A stretch of 64,000 nucleotides of DNA from an uncultured Pelagibacteraceae bacterium (GTDB lineage Bacteria; Pseudomonadota; Alphaproteobacteria; Pelagibacterales; AG-422-B15). This document shows, one piece after another, positions 50,227 to 57,200 of the stretch. The DNA lies in the NCBI GenBank assembly GCA_902554325.1, contig CACDOH010000002.1, forward strand, positions 1 through 64,000. The letters run 5' to 3'. Each line of letters starts with the position of its first letter. Position 1 is the first letter of the stretch. The notes beneath the pieces were generated by a model. It was not told the DNA's origin. It saw only the letters and a program-made list of their open reading frames with translations, and made no database searches. Position numbers and translations under genes: made by a program.

Positions 50227-50275
50227 AAGAACCCATAAGATAGGAAGAGGGTCTCTCAAAGTCTTATGGGTTCTT
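50227..50275 (+). terminator. 14-bp stem terminator, probably bidirectional
   Basis: AAGAACCCATAAGA at 50227-50240 pairs perfectly with TCTTATGGGTTCTT at 50262-50275. An A-run lies on one side and TTTATAC on the other. It separates the plus-strand recombinase operon from the convergent minus-strand genes. Confidence 0.85.
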
Positions 50276-50331
50276 TATACGAAACTTCACAGACAAGAAG
50301 TTAATCTGCAAATTGATATAGTTATTAATAT

Positions 50332-50487
50332 TTATGCGTGTCGTCTTAAATCTTCACTAATGAGTTGTTGTATTCTGGTAGATAGAGGTATTCCATAAAA
50401 CTTTGTTTGTCTTAATTCGTTATACCTCTCTAGTGTTATTGGATCGAGAGTGATCATATGTCTTTTCTTTTTAGGTGTGTGTTGCAT
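50332..50487 (-). CDS. 51-aa ribbon-helix-helix-like protein
   Basis: The ORF runs from ATG 50487 to TAA 50332 and is too short for the track. The peptide has a Lys/Arg-rich start (QHTPKKKRHMITLDPITLERY), then NELRQTKFYGIPLSTRIQQLISEDLRRH. The strand MITLDP followed by two helices is the layout of CopG-like ribbon-helix-helix proteins. AAAAGGA precedes the ATG. Such a protein is a natural candidate for binding one of the repeated operators of this element. It starts beside polar-motif copy 50501. Confidence 0.6.
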   Translation of the reverse strand: MQHTPKKKRHMITLDPITLERYNELRQTKFYGIPLSTRIQQLISEDLRRHA

Positions 50488-50523
50488 TAATTATCCTTTT
50501 CAGCCGTGCAGGGGCAAAGTCGG

Positions 50524-50823
50524 TTAAAATTGTCGTTTGTTTTTATTATCAATGTGTCTGTTTCTCGATTTGTAAAGGTTCGTATTTAAATTCTTTGTTG
50601 CGTGTCTTACTTCATCACTACTATTGAGTACTTGTCTATTAGTGTCATATTCAGATGTCCTAATTACTTTTGATTTTGTACCTATGTATTTGTCATATAA
50701 TCCAAATTGATTAGTTGGTTGTCTCATCACCATATCTGTACCAATATTTCTGGTACTCTTTTGATTTTCTTTTTGTTGTTTTAGATGTCTTGCTTTCATC
50801 GAATAATGGAATGCGTCATTCAT
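50524..50823 (-). CDS. uncharacterised 99-aa protein
   Basis: A basic, low-hydrophobicity protein starting NDAFHYSMKARHLKQQKENQK and ending KSRNRHIDNKNKRQF. It has no membrane segment and no recognised family. The composition looks partly unstructured. Its start overlaps the stop of the upstream small gene by 4 bases, supporting translation. The polar motif copy at 50501 begins 1 base after its stop region. Confidence 0.5.
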   Translation of the reverse strand: MNDAFHYSMKARHLKQQKENQKSTRNIGTDMVMRQPTNQFGLYDKYIGTKSKVIRTSEYDTNRQVLNSSDEVRHATKNLNTNLYKSRNRHIDNKNKRQF

Positions 50824-50936
50824 AATAGTTTCCTTATCTCTTCTAGTATTAAGAAAATCTGATCTAGTTTCTCTTGTGTACTTAATTTTCTTTTTGCTTC
50901 GGTTATCTTTTGTTTAATCTTATCTTTTGAATTCAT
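50820..50936 (-). CDS. possible 38-aa protein
   Basis: From ATG 50936 the peptide is MNSKDKIKQKITEAKRKLST and then a helix EKLDQIFLILEEIRKLL. It is coiled-coil-like. No strong ribosome site is seen. The same frame stays open upstream to about 51077 with sensible sequence (ILPDNQQQILEHEVFNRLTKL), so it may be the end of the decayed reading frame described next. Confidence 0.4.
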   Translation of the reverse strand: MNSKDKIKQKITEAKRKLSTQEKLDQIFLILEEIRKLL

Positions 50937-51313
50937 ACTAATATTTATCTTTCTCAGCCGTTCTAGTGACTGTCGGTGTGTGGTTAGTTTCGTAAGACGA
51001 TTGAACACTTCGTGTTCAAGTATCTGTTGTTGGTTATCAGGTAGGATACCTTTACCCCTACCTTATCTCTTGCGGATTATCTGGAGGTGGACTTCCCCTC
51101 CAATCGAACTAACGATTTTGGGAGGGGAAACCACTTCCGAGAGAACCCAAATTATTCATTCCGAATATTTGCTTTGCGTCTTTACCTAGTCGGTGGTCTA
51201 AGAAATCAACTCTTACGAGGTTGTGGGGCAAACTGATCCACAATTACTTTACTTCCATTGTCTGCGACTGCATTACTCAACACTTTCTTAGATTCTGTTG
51301 TGCAGATGATGAC
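50937..51313 (-). pseudogene. fragmented reading frame, possibly decayed
   Basis: On the minus strand three stretches read like protein but in shifting frames: CTTESKKVLSNAVADNGSK and on to VDQFAPQPRKS, then VDFLDHRLGKDAKQIFGMNN and FDWRGSPPPDNPQ with a stop between them, then ILPDNQQQILEHEVFNRL. Joining them needs at least two frame shifts and loss of one stop. No start codon with a ribosome site is seen. This looks like a broken gene, though assembly errors would look the same. Confidence 0.35.
51001..51138. other. array of three stable hairpins
   Basis: TTGAACAC/GTGTTCAA (51001-51019), AGGTAGG/CCTACCT (51039-51063) and a long stem GGAGGTGG plus TTCCCCTCC pairing with GGAGGGGAA and CCACTTCC (51083-51138). 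The last has 17 pairs around an inner 5-bp stem AATCG/CGATT. Such density is unusual in this region. It could be a structured RNA, a replication or packaging site, or chance within the broken frame. The rest of the gap to 51594 shows no gene I can support. Confidence 0.45.
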
Positions 51314-51594
51314 CTATTGTTTTTCTATAAAAGTATTTCAACAATTACTCTAAAAACAACGAGGGGTGTCATTTCTATTCATCAAACTTTACTTCGTTTT
51401 TACAAGTTTAAGTTATTCTACTTCTTGAAGATAGCGGTGATCGTGTAATGTCGATCAAATATTTCCTCCTATATTCCGATATAATTCTATCTTTAATTCA
51501 CTCGGATATGTGTTTTACAAGGTATTTAAATAATCAAATTTAAATGTTGTATTAGTATATATAAGGATAGAGTCTTCTACGGGTGGAATAATTA
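51314..51594. other. gap between the fragmented frame and the integrase, no gene supported
   Basis: On the minus strand an AGGAGG sequence sits just before a TTG, but the frame it opens (LIDITRSPLS) stops after 16 codons. Other short frames begin with ATG and stop after 10 to 15 codons. A 75-aa plus-strand ORF here has no ribosome site and reads as low-complexity Phe/Thr-rich. I see no repeat or hairpin of note. Confidence 0.4.
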
Positions 51595-52842
51595 CTATTT
51601 TCTGGATTTAACTTTGTTAATTCGTTTTGCATAGTATTTCTCGTATTCTTCAATCACATTATCGTCATCAGTATCGTGGTCATAGTGTTTTGCGATCATA
51701 TCAGGTGATGTATTGAATTTCTTTGCGACTACATCTACTAAATTACCGTCACTCAAGTCTCTTTTTGTTTGAAGGTGTCGTATTGAAGTCATTGGTCTAC
51801 TCTTACCATTGAAGTAATATACATTAACTTCTTTTGCGACTCGCACAAATGCGTCTTGCACCCAGTTATTGATCTGATTGCGATCTCTTTTGTCATCTTT
51901 AAAAAAGAAATAGTCTTTTGGGGAGTAGGTTTGAAATCTATCTCGCACATAATCACCATATTTTGTCATAAAATACGGGTCGGTTTGATAACTGAATTCT
52001 TTTTGCGTCTTTGTCGTTCCAACTAAGACTTTGATAAATTCGATATCGTCTTTTGTGTATAATAATTTCATTTGATCAGCCCGAAGAGACACAGTCTCTG
52101 AACCATATCGAGTGGTTGAAGATATTATGAACTGTAAATAGACATATAATTCTAAGTACATTGGGTCATTATTGAGTTCATATATCTTTAATACTCTATT
52201 TGTTATCTTTTGAAGATCAGTCATTCGATATGCTGGTCGTGCATTACTTCTTCTATCAACTGGTGGATTCTTAATTGTTAAGTTTAACAATCCATCTGCA
52301 ACACCTTGTTTGCAAATTAATTGAATGATGTTCAAGTACTTTGTGATTGTACTACCTTTAAGTACTTTACCATCTTCATTACCTCTTGTTGTCCATCTAT
52401 CGACTAATTCATCAACAGACTTTTGAATCAGGTCTCTATCGTTCATCGGTACATTACCAAGAAAAGGTTTGATCTCTTTTCTGTATCTTCTTAATTCAGA
52501 TATACCTGTGTTTCTGATTTTCATTCCTCTATCAATCTCTTTCATTCTGTTCTTGAGTTTGTAGTGGTGAATTCTTTGATCAAATGCTTTTTCAGCCGTA
52601 TCATTGAAAGTCTGTGAAGTTCTCTTGATATCGTACTTATCAAAATCAAATGACTTCCAGAGTCTAATTGCCTCTTTCTTACCCTCTGTTTTAGAAGTAA
52701 TAGGTTTTAACGACTTACGAAATAACCCATTAGAACTATAAGAAGGTGATACATAGAAAGAAACTTGGATATATTTACTTCGTTCTTGTTTGTAAATCTT
52801 GAGACTACCACCAAGTTTCTTTTGCCAGATTGTTTTACTCAT
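51595..52842 (-). CDS. int: tyrosine recombinase (integrase) of the element
   Basis: The 415-residue protein has a basic N-terminal arm-binding part (KTIWQKKLGGSLKIYKQERSK), a SAM-like core-binding region (ISELRRYRKEIKPFLG), and a C-terminal catalytic domain. STTRYGSETVSLRADQM contains the first Arg, SIRHLQTKRDLSDGNLVDVVAKKF the second Arg box, and IAKHYDHD the nucleophile Tyr. It is encoded about 830 bases from the right att repeat and transcribed away from it, as in many genomic islands. It overlaps the hydroxylase gene by 8 bases. Confidence 0.9.
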   Translation of the reverse strand: MSKTIWQKKLGGSLKIYKQERSKYIQVSFYVSPSYSSNGLFRKSLKPITSKTEGKKEAIRLWKSFDFDKYDIKRTSQTFNDTAEKAFDQRIHHYKLKNRMKEIDRGMKIRNTGISELRRYRKEIKPFLGNVPMNDRDLIQKSVDELVDRWTTRGNEDGKVLKGSTITKYLNIIQLICKQGVADGLLNLTIKNPPVDRRSNARPAYRMTDLQKITNRVLKIYELNNDPMYLELYVYLQFIISSTTRYGSETVSLRADQMKLLYTKDDIEFIKVLVGTTKTQKEFSYQTDPYFMTKYGDYVRDRFQTYSPKDYFFFKDDKRDRNQINNWVQDAFVRVAKEVNVYYFNGKSRPMTSIRHLQTKRDLSDGNLVDVVAKKFNTSPDMIAKHYDHDTDDDNVIEEYEKYYAKRINKVKSRK

Positions 52843-53452
52843 ATATTTCGCCTCTTAAAAATGCGTCTATGACTAAATGAATTCTTTCTTCATCACCATT
52901 TACGACTGAATGAGGTGTAGTCACATCAACTGCATATAGATGGTTCTCTTTCATATTAATTGAAACTTCTTTATCACCATAGACAGTCATTATTGCGTCT
53001 GGGTTGGTTTTAATCGGTATATGAAATCTTCTTAGTGGACAATCTTTTATCAGAAAATCTTTATCAACTTTATCGGTATGTTTCTTTATGACTGCATTAG
53101 GTTTTACTTTTAGTAATCTAACTCTATCAAGATCACAAAAGAATTGTCGTTTAAAATTTTCAACGATACTTGTTATTGATCTTAAGATATTCATTTCATA
53201 AATGAATGTTGGTCTAGTCTGATTATTAGTTTCAGAATTATTACCTAAGACTTTTGGTTTAGATAAATCATTTGGGTCGTCACTATAACCTATTAATGAT
53301 AATCCTAACCAGTCACCAGACTTACAACATTTCGTAGTCACATTTGACCACTCTGGTTCTTGTAAATACTTCAATGATAATCTGTGATTAGATTTATAAT
53401 GGCCGAAAGACATCAGTGTCGGTGCATATTCTATCGTTTCGTGTGTAAACAT
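52835..53452 (-). CDS. aspartyl/asparaginyl beta-hydroxylase-like 2-oxoglutarate dioxygenase
   Basis: From ATG 53452 (site GAAAGAGAG) the protein has 205 residues; the track version starts 31 codons earlier without support. The family pattern is IKKHTDKVDKD (first iron His and Asp), CPLRRFHIPIKTNPDA, and TPHSVVNGDEERIHLVIDAF with the distal His and the Arg for 2-oxoglutarate. This is the Asp_Arg_Hydrox fold, which hydroxylates protein Asp or Asn, and occurs in phages. The target is unknown. It is cotranscribed with the integrase. Confidence 0.8.
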   Translation of the reverse strand: MFTHETIEYAPTLMSFGHYKSNHRLSLKYLQEPEWSNVTTKCCKSGDWLGLSLIGYSDDPNDLSKPKVLGNNSETNNQTRPTFIYEMNILRSITSIVENFKRQFFCDLDRVRLLKVKPNAVIKKHTDKVDKDFLIKDCPLRRFHIPIKTNPDAIMTVYGDKEVSINMKENHLYAVDVTTPHSVVNGDEERIHLVIDAFLRGEIYE

Positions 53453-53534
53453 ATTACTCTCTTTCTTTTTGTTATAGGTAAAGGATACACGATTTTGAAT
53501 GGGTAGCACGATCATCATTAATGTTAACAGTATC

Positions 53535-53547
53535 GTGATACACAAAA
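53535..53547 (+). promoter_or_regulatory. operator-like GTGATACACAAAA upstream of the hydroxylase-integrase operon
   Basis: TCGTGATACACAAAAT here is identical over 16 bases to the copy at 48464-48479. The extended context TGTTAACA-G-TAT matches the copy at 44856 read in reverse. It lies 83 bases before the hydroxylase ATG. Confidence 0.6.
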
Positions 53548-53568
53548 TAAATGGTCATTTGAAGCAAA

Positions 53569-53619
53569 AGTGCGAAGTCTTTTGAAGGGGTCAAAAAAGT
53601 GCGAAGTGAAGTGCGAAGT
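53569..53619 (+). repeat. right arm-type repeats, three AGTGCGAAGT
   Basis: AGTGCGAAGT occurs at 53569-53578, 53598-53607 and 53610-53619, with a degenerate AGTGTGAA at 53628. They match the two tandem copies at the left end. This is the expected arrangement for integrase arm sites inside attR. Confidence 0.65.
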
Positions 53620-53672
53620 GATTCTGAAGTGTGAATCTGATGAATTTGAGATGAGATACTAATTCTGAAATT

Positions 53673-53688
53673 AGTGGGAGACTTCTGT
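53673..53688 (+). repeat. right attachment-site repeat (tmRNA 3' end)
   Basis: AGTGGGAGACTTCTGT, identical to 43808-43823. It pairs as CTCCC with GGGAG in the tmRNA coding piece when read on the minus strand. An inverted repeat ACTAATT/AATTAGT at 53658-53675 overlaps its edge. Confidence 0.85.
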
Positions 53689-53925
53689 TGCCCGGTGCCT
53701 CCCGAACCGCGCTTGCCTAATTGTATTAAGCAGCGAGCGCTAATTTATTGTTAGCATTTAAAAGTTAGCCCGATAACGGCGGTACAATGCCGAGAGAAAA
53801 ACTTACCTTTAAACATTCGTCGATCCTATATCACCCCCTAAAATTGGTGGAGGTGCCGGGTACCGCCCCCGGGTCCGTAATGGGTATTACGTAAGCCGTT
53901 TATCTCTATAGCTAGGATATCCCCA
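53677..53925 (-). ncRNA. ssrA: circularly permuted (two-piece) tmRNA
   Basis: Read on the minus strand, the acceptor piece comes first: GGACCCGGGGGCGGTACCCGG forms the T-arm, then CACCTCC and the CCA end (53845). A spacer ATTTTA of only 6 bases follows, then GGGGGTGATATAGGATCGACG, the start of the coding piece. GGGGGTG pairs with CACCTCC. The tag frame GCT-AAC-AAT-AAA-TTA-GCG-CTC-GCT-GCT-TAA (53755 to 53726) encodes ANNKLALAA. The permuted arrangement is the alphaproteobacterial type. The mobile element adjoins the 3' end. The outer ends are approximate. Confidence 0.92.
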
Positions 53926-54008
53926 GCAATCTGAATATAGTTTGATATTGGATCTTTTTAAAGAGGCTATTCTTATTATAATATGCCATTATTATTTGAT
54001 TCACAAAA

Positions 54009-54944
54009 ATGCCTGTAAATAAAGAACAACTTGAAGAGATAGAAGCTTTACGCTCTGAAAAAAATGAGACATCAAGAGTTACTGCTCCAGAGCTTGAGGC
54101 TGTTTTGTACCAGCCCATTGAAGTTCTTGATCATGGTTTTGTCCGGGTTATTGACTATATGGGTGATGACAGTTCTGTAGTTCAATCTGCTAGGGTTTCT
54201 TATGGTAAAGGTACAAAGAAAATTTCAAATGATAAGGGTCTAATTAAATACTTAATGAGACACCGCCACTCAACGCCATTTGAAATGTGTGAGATTAAGT
54301 TTCATATAAAGTTACCAATTTTTATTGCCCGTCAGTGGATTAGACATAGAACTGCGAATGTAAATGAATATTCTGCAAGGTATTCAATACTTGATAAAGA
54401 GTTCTACATACCCTCTGCAGAAAATTTAGCGGCACAATCTCAAATTAATAACCAGGGTCGGGGGGACACACTAACTGATGACGAAGCATCAAATGTTATT
54501 CAAATATTAAAAAATGATGCAGAGCAAACGTACGCAAATTATGAGACACTTTTAAATGAAAATTCCTCAGGGGGAGTTTTGGATGAGGGAAAGTCAGGTA
54601 TTGCGCGCGAACTTGCTAGAATGAACCTTACATTAAATACGTATACACAATGGTACTGGAAAATCGATCTCAATAATCTACTTCATTTTCTAGCCTTAAG
54701 AGCCGATGACCATGCTCAATACGAGATCAGAGTTTATGCAGATGTAATGCTTGATCTAGTAAAAAAATGGGTTCCTTTGACTTATGAGGCATTTGAAGAT
54801 TACCGCATGGGAGGTACAGAGTTATCAGCAAAAGAAATTCATCTGATGAAAAAACTTCTCAAGGGAGAAAAAGTTTCATTTGAAGAAGAAGGTTTATCAA
54901 AAAGAGAGTGGAGTGAGCTTCAAAAGAAATTTGACCTTAACTAG
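54009..54944 (+). CDS. thyX: flavin-dependent thymidylate synthase ThyX
   Basis: The 311-residue protein carries the ThyX motif [15 protein letters not shown] in a [11 protein letters not shown] context near residue 115, plus [24 protein letters not shown], and a late [24 protein letters not shown]. It makes dTMP using FAD, NADPH and methylenetetrahydrofolate. It replaces the ThyA route, in keeping with a streamlined genome. It is divergent from tmRNA and convergent with mrp (8-base overlap). Confidence 0.96.
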   Translation: MPVNKEQLEEIEALRSEKNETSRVTAPELEAVLYQPIEVLDHGFVRVIDYMGDDSSVVQSARVSYGKGTKKISNDKGLIKYLMRHRHSTPFEMCEIKFHIKLPIFIARQWIRHRTANVNEYSARYSILDKEFYIPSAENLAAQSQINNQGRGDTLTDDEASNVIQILKNDAEQTYANYETLLNENSSGGVLDEGKSGIARELARMNLTLNTYTQWYWKIDLNNLLHFLALRADDHAQYEIRVYADVMLDLVKKWVPLTYEAFEDYRMGGTELSAKEIHLMKKLLKGEKVSFEEEGLSKREWSELQKKFDLN

Positions 54945-56022
54945 TACTAGATAGTTTTTCCAATTTCAGTCTTTTGATTAAAGACTCTGCCAAATCATTA
55001 AATATTTTACTAACTTTGTGGTCTGGCACTAAATCGGTTAAAGGGTGACCTTTATCGCTTTGTTCCATGAGCAATGGATCATGCGGTAAATTTGCTAAAA
55101 TTTCATAATCATATTTTTCAGCTATCTCTTTGGTTTTGCTTTCACCATAAAGTCTGTACTCTTTTCCAGTATCAGGCGCTAAAAAATAACTCATATTCTC
55201 AACTAGACCAAGAACAGGGACTTTGGTTTTTTCAAACATTTTTAAACCGCGCACAACATCGATCAAAGCAATATCTTGAGGTGTCGTTACAATAACGCTA
55301 CCTGATATATTAATTTTTTGAATAAGCGATAATTGAACATCTCCTGTACCGGGAGGTAAATCAATAACCATTATATCAGCATCACCCCAATTAACTTTAT
55401 CGATCATCTCATTAATTGCTTTCATGACCATAAGACCGCGCCAAATAATTGGATTTTCATCATTCACCATATAGCCCATAGACATTGTTGAAATACCATA
55501 TCGATCTATAGTTTCTATCTTTTCCCCATCAGAGGAGGGCTTTTCATTCACGCCAATCATTTTGGGAATTGATGGTCCATAAATGTCAGCATCTAAAAGA
55601 CATGTTTTAAGTCCTAGAGATTTGAAAGCACAAGCGAGGTTTACAGCAACAGTTGATTTGCCAACGCCACCTTTTCCAGAGGCTACAGCTAAAATATATT
55701 TTATTTTAGATGTACCGGCGTTATTTGATTTTTTTACCTGATCACCATTTTCTTTTGCATTTTCTAAATTTTCTTTATGATATGTTGTAATAATATTTAC
55801 TTTTGTAATGCCTGGTATTTCATTAAGAGCGGCTTGAGCATCGTTAAATATTTTTTCATTCTTTTTTTGATCAATCTCATCAAATTCTAATATGCAATCA
55901 ATTTTACCCTCATTGGCGTTGATATTTTTCACCATACCCAGTGCAACGATATTCTCGCCTTTACTGTCGTTCATTACCTGTCCAAGTAAGTGTAATGCTT
56001 GATTTTCTAGTGTTTCTGCCAT
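54937..56022 (-). CDS. Mrp/ApbC-type iron-sulfur cluster carrier ATPase
   Basis: The 361-residue protein has an N-terminal MIP18/DUF59-like domain ([24 protein letters not shown]) and a P-loop domain with the deviant Walker [18 protein letters not shown], then [12 protein letters not shown] and [13 protein letters not shown]. The usual CxxC after VENMSYF is replaced by LAPDTG, a form seen in many alphaproteobacterial Mrp proteins. Cluster transfer is expected but the scaffold site differs. Confidence 0.9.
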   Translation of the reverse strand: MAETLENQALHLLGQVMNDSKGENIVALGMVKNINANEGKIDCILEFDEIDQKKNEKIFNDAQAALNEIPGITKVNIITTYHKENLENAKENGDQVKKSNNAGTSKIKYILAVASGKGGVGKSTVAVNLACAFKSLGLKTCLLDADIYGPSIPKMIGVNEKPSSDGEKIETIDRYGISTMSMGYMVNDENPIIWRGLMVMKAINEMIDKVNWGDADIMVIDLPPGTGDVQLSLIQKINISGSVIVTTPQDIALIDVVRGLKMFEKTKVPVLGLVENMSYFLAPDTGKEYRLYGESKTKEIAEKYDYEILANLPHDPLLMEQSDKGHPLTDLVPDHKVSKIFNDLAESLIKRLKLEKLSSTS

Positions 56023-56127
56023 TTTTTTGAACTTGTATTATAATAATTAATCACAATATATCATAGGTATACTTGTAATTAATTGCTTTTAACCATTTTT
56101 ACCATATATAAATATTCAATTAACAAA

Positions 56128-57198
56128 ATGTCTTGGTCTGATAACAATAATAATGATCCTTGGGGATCTTCTGGTAACGGCAGCGGCAGACGTGGTCCTG
56201 GTCCAAACATGGACGATGTAATTCGAAACGCTCAAAATAGATTTAAAGGAATGATGCCTGGCTCTTTTTTTGGAAAGTTAGGGCCAATGGTCATTATAGG
56301 GATTCTAATACTCATTTGGTTAGCAAGTGGTTTTTACAGAGTGCTTCCTGATGAGCAAGGAGTGGTGCTTCAATTTGGAAAATATACAAAAACTACTCAA
56401 CCTGGTTTAAATTACCATCTTCCTTATCCAATTGAGAGAGTTTTCACTCCTAAGGTTACAAAAATTAATAGAATAGATGTAGGTTATCGTCAAAGCCCTG
56501 ATTCACGTGTTACAGCAATTCGCGACGTCGAGGAAGAAAGCTTGATGCTAACTGGAGATGAAAATATTGTAGATATTGATTTTTCTGTGTTTTGGTTAAT
56601 CAATGATGCCGGAAAGTTTTTATTTAATGTTCAGGCCCCAGAATTAACAGTAAAAAGTGCTGCTGAAACAGCAATGCGTGAGTCGATAGGTCAAGCTTCA
56701 ATTCAATCTATATTAACTGAGGGAAGAACAGAGATTGAAGATAAAACTCGAGTATTAATTCAAGAGATATTAGATGAGTACGGAACTGGAATAACTATAA
56801 CGCAGGTTCAAACACAAAAAGCAGATCCGCCCGCTCAAGTTATTGATGCATTCAGAGATGTCCAAGCTGCACGTGCAGATAGGGAAAGACAACGTAACGA
56901 AGCTGAAGCTTATGCCAATGATATAATCCCAAGGGCTCGAGGTGAAGCAGAGCAGATACTTCAATTGGCTGAGGGTTATAGGCAAAAAGTTATAGCTGAC
57001 AGTGAGGGTAAAGCCGCAAGATTTTTATCAATTCAAGCCGAGTATGCAAAAGCCCCATCTGTTACAAAAAAGAGAATTTTTTATGAAACCATGGAAGATG
57101 TATTTTCTGACATGGATAAAGTAATTATCGACAAAAATGGAGGGGACTCAGTAGTGCCTTACCTGCCCTTACCAGAATTAAAGAAAACACAGGATTAG
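56128..57198 (+). CDS. hflK: HflK, FtsH protease regulator subunit
   Basis: Starting at ATG 56128 the protein begins SWSDNNNNDPWGSSGNGSGRRGPGPNMDD, the glycine-rich head typical of HflK, so the ORF start at 56083 is rejected. A transmembrane helix (GPMVIIGILILIWLASGFY) precedes an SPFH domain (DEQGVVLQFGKYTKTTQPGLNYHLPYPIE) and a coiled coil (RERQRNEAEAYANDIIPRARGEAEQI). With HflC it forms the cage around FtsH. hflC starts 3 bases after its stop. Confidence 0.95.
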   Translation: MSWSDNNNNDPWGSSGNGSGRRGPGPNMDDVIRNAQNRFKGMMPGSFFGKLGPMVIIGILILIWLASGFYRVLPDEQGVVLQFGKYTKTTQPGLNYHLPYPIERVFTPKVTKINRIDVGYRQSPDSRVTAIRDVEEESLMLTGDENIVDIDFSVFWLINDAGKFLFNVQAPELTVKSAAETAMRESIGQASIQSILTEGRTEIEDKTRVLIQEILDEYGTGITITQVQTQKADPPAQVIDAFRDVQAARADRERQRNEAEAYANDIIPRARGEAEQILQLAEGYRQKVIADSEGKAARFLSIQAEYAKAPSVTKKRIFYETMEDVFSDMDKVIIDKNGGDSVVPYLPLPELKKTQD

Positions 57199-57200
57199 AT

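Larger units (their letters stand above)
44137..53424 (+). repeat. element-wide polar motif CAGCC(G/A/C)-N11/12-GTC(G/T)
   Basis: Copies begin at 44464, 45205, 46127 (GAGCCG), 46839, 47441 (TAGCCG), 48108, 48783, 49667, 50501, 50955, 52077, 52593 and 53400 (TGGCCG). A weaker one begins at 44137 (CAGACC). The left half is CAGCC plus one base, the gap is 11 or 12 bases, and the right half is most often GTCGGT or GTCTGTG. All copies are on the plus strand, whatever the direction of the gene they lie in, and about four lie between genes. I found none in the host parts by eye. The copies at 46127 and 50501 share 20 of 21 bases across the gap. Confidence 0.7.
43808..53688. mobile_element. integrative element inserted in the tmRNA gene
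   Basis: The 16-bp sequence AGTGGGAGACTTCTGT is present at 43808-43823 and at 53673-53688. The right copy is the 3' end of the permuted tmRNA gene read on the minus strand (ACAGAAGTCTCCCACT). Between them lie a tyrosine recombinase next to the right end, arm-like repeats inside both ends, and no host-type housekeeping gene. The element is about 9.9 kb and keeps tmRNA intact because the repeat carries its 3' end. It has no capsid, replication or conjugation gene I can recognise, so it may depend on a helper phage or act as a simple genomic island. Confidence 0.9.

Noticed and set aside
51221-51448. 75-aa plus-strand ORF in the element
   Set aside because: Low-complexity Phe/Thr-rich sequence, no ribosome site, and the opposite strand reads as better protein fragments.
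43808-53925. tRNA gene as the integration target
   Set aside because: The acceptor-like end belongs to the permuted tmRNA: it has the tag frame and coding-piece start, and no anticodon arm.
53912-54118. 68-aa minus-strand ORF
   Set aside because: It is antisense to the start of thyX and overlaps the tmRNA promoter region.
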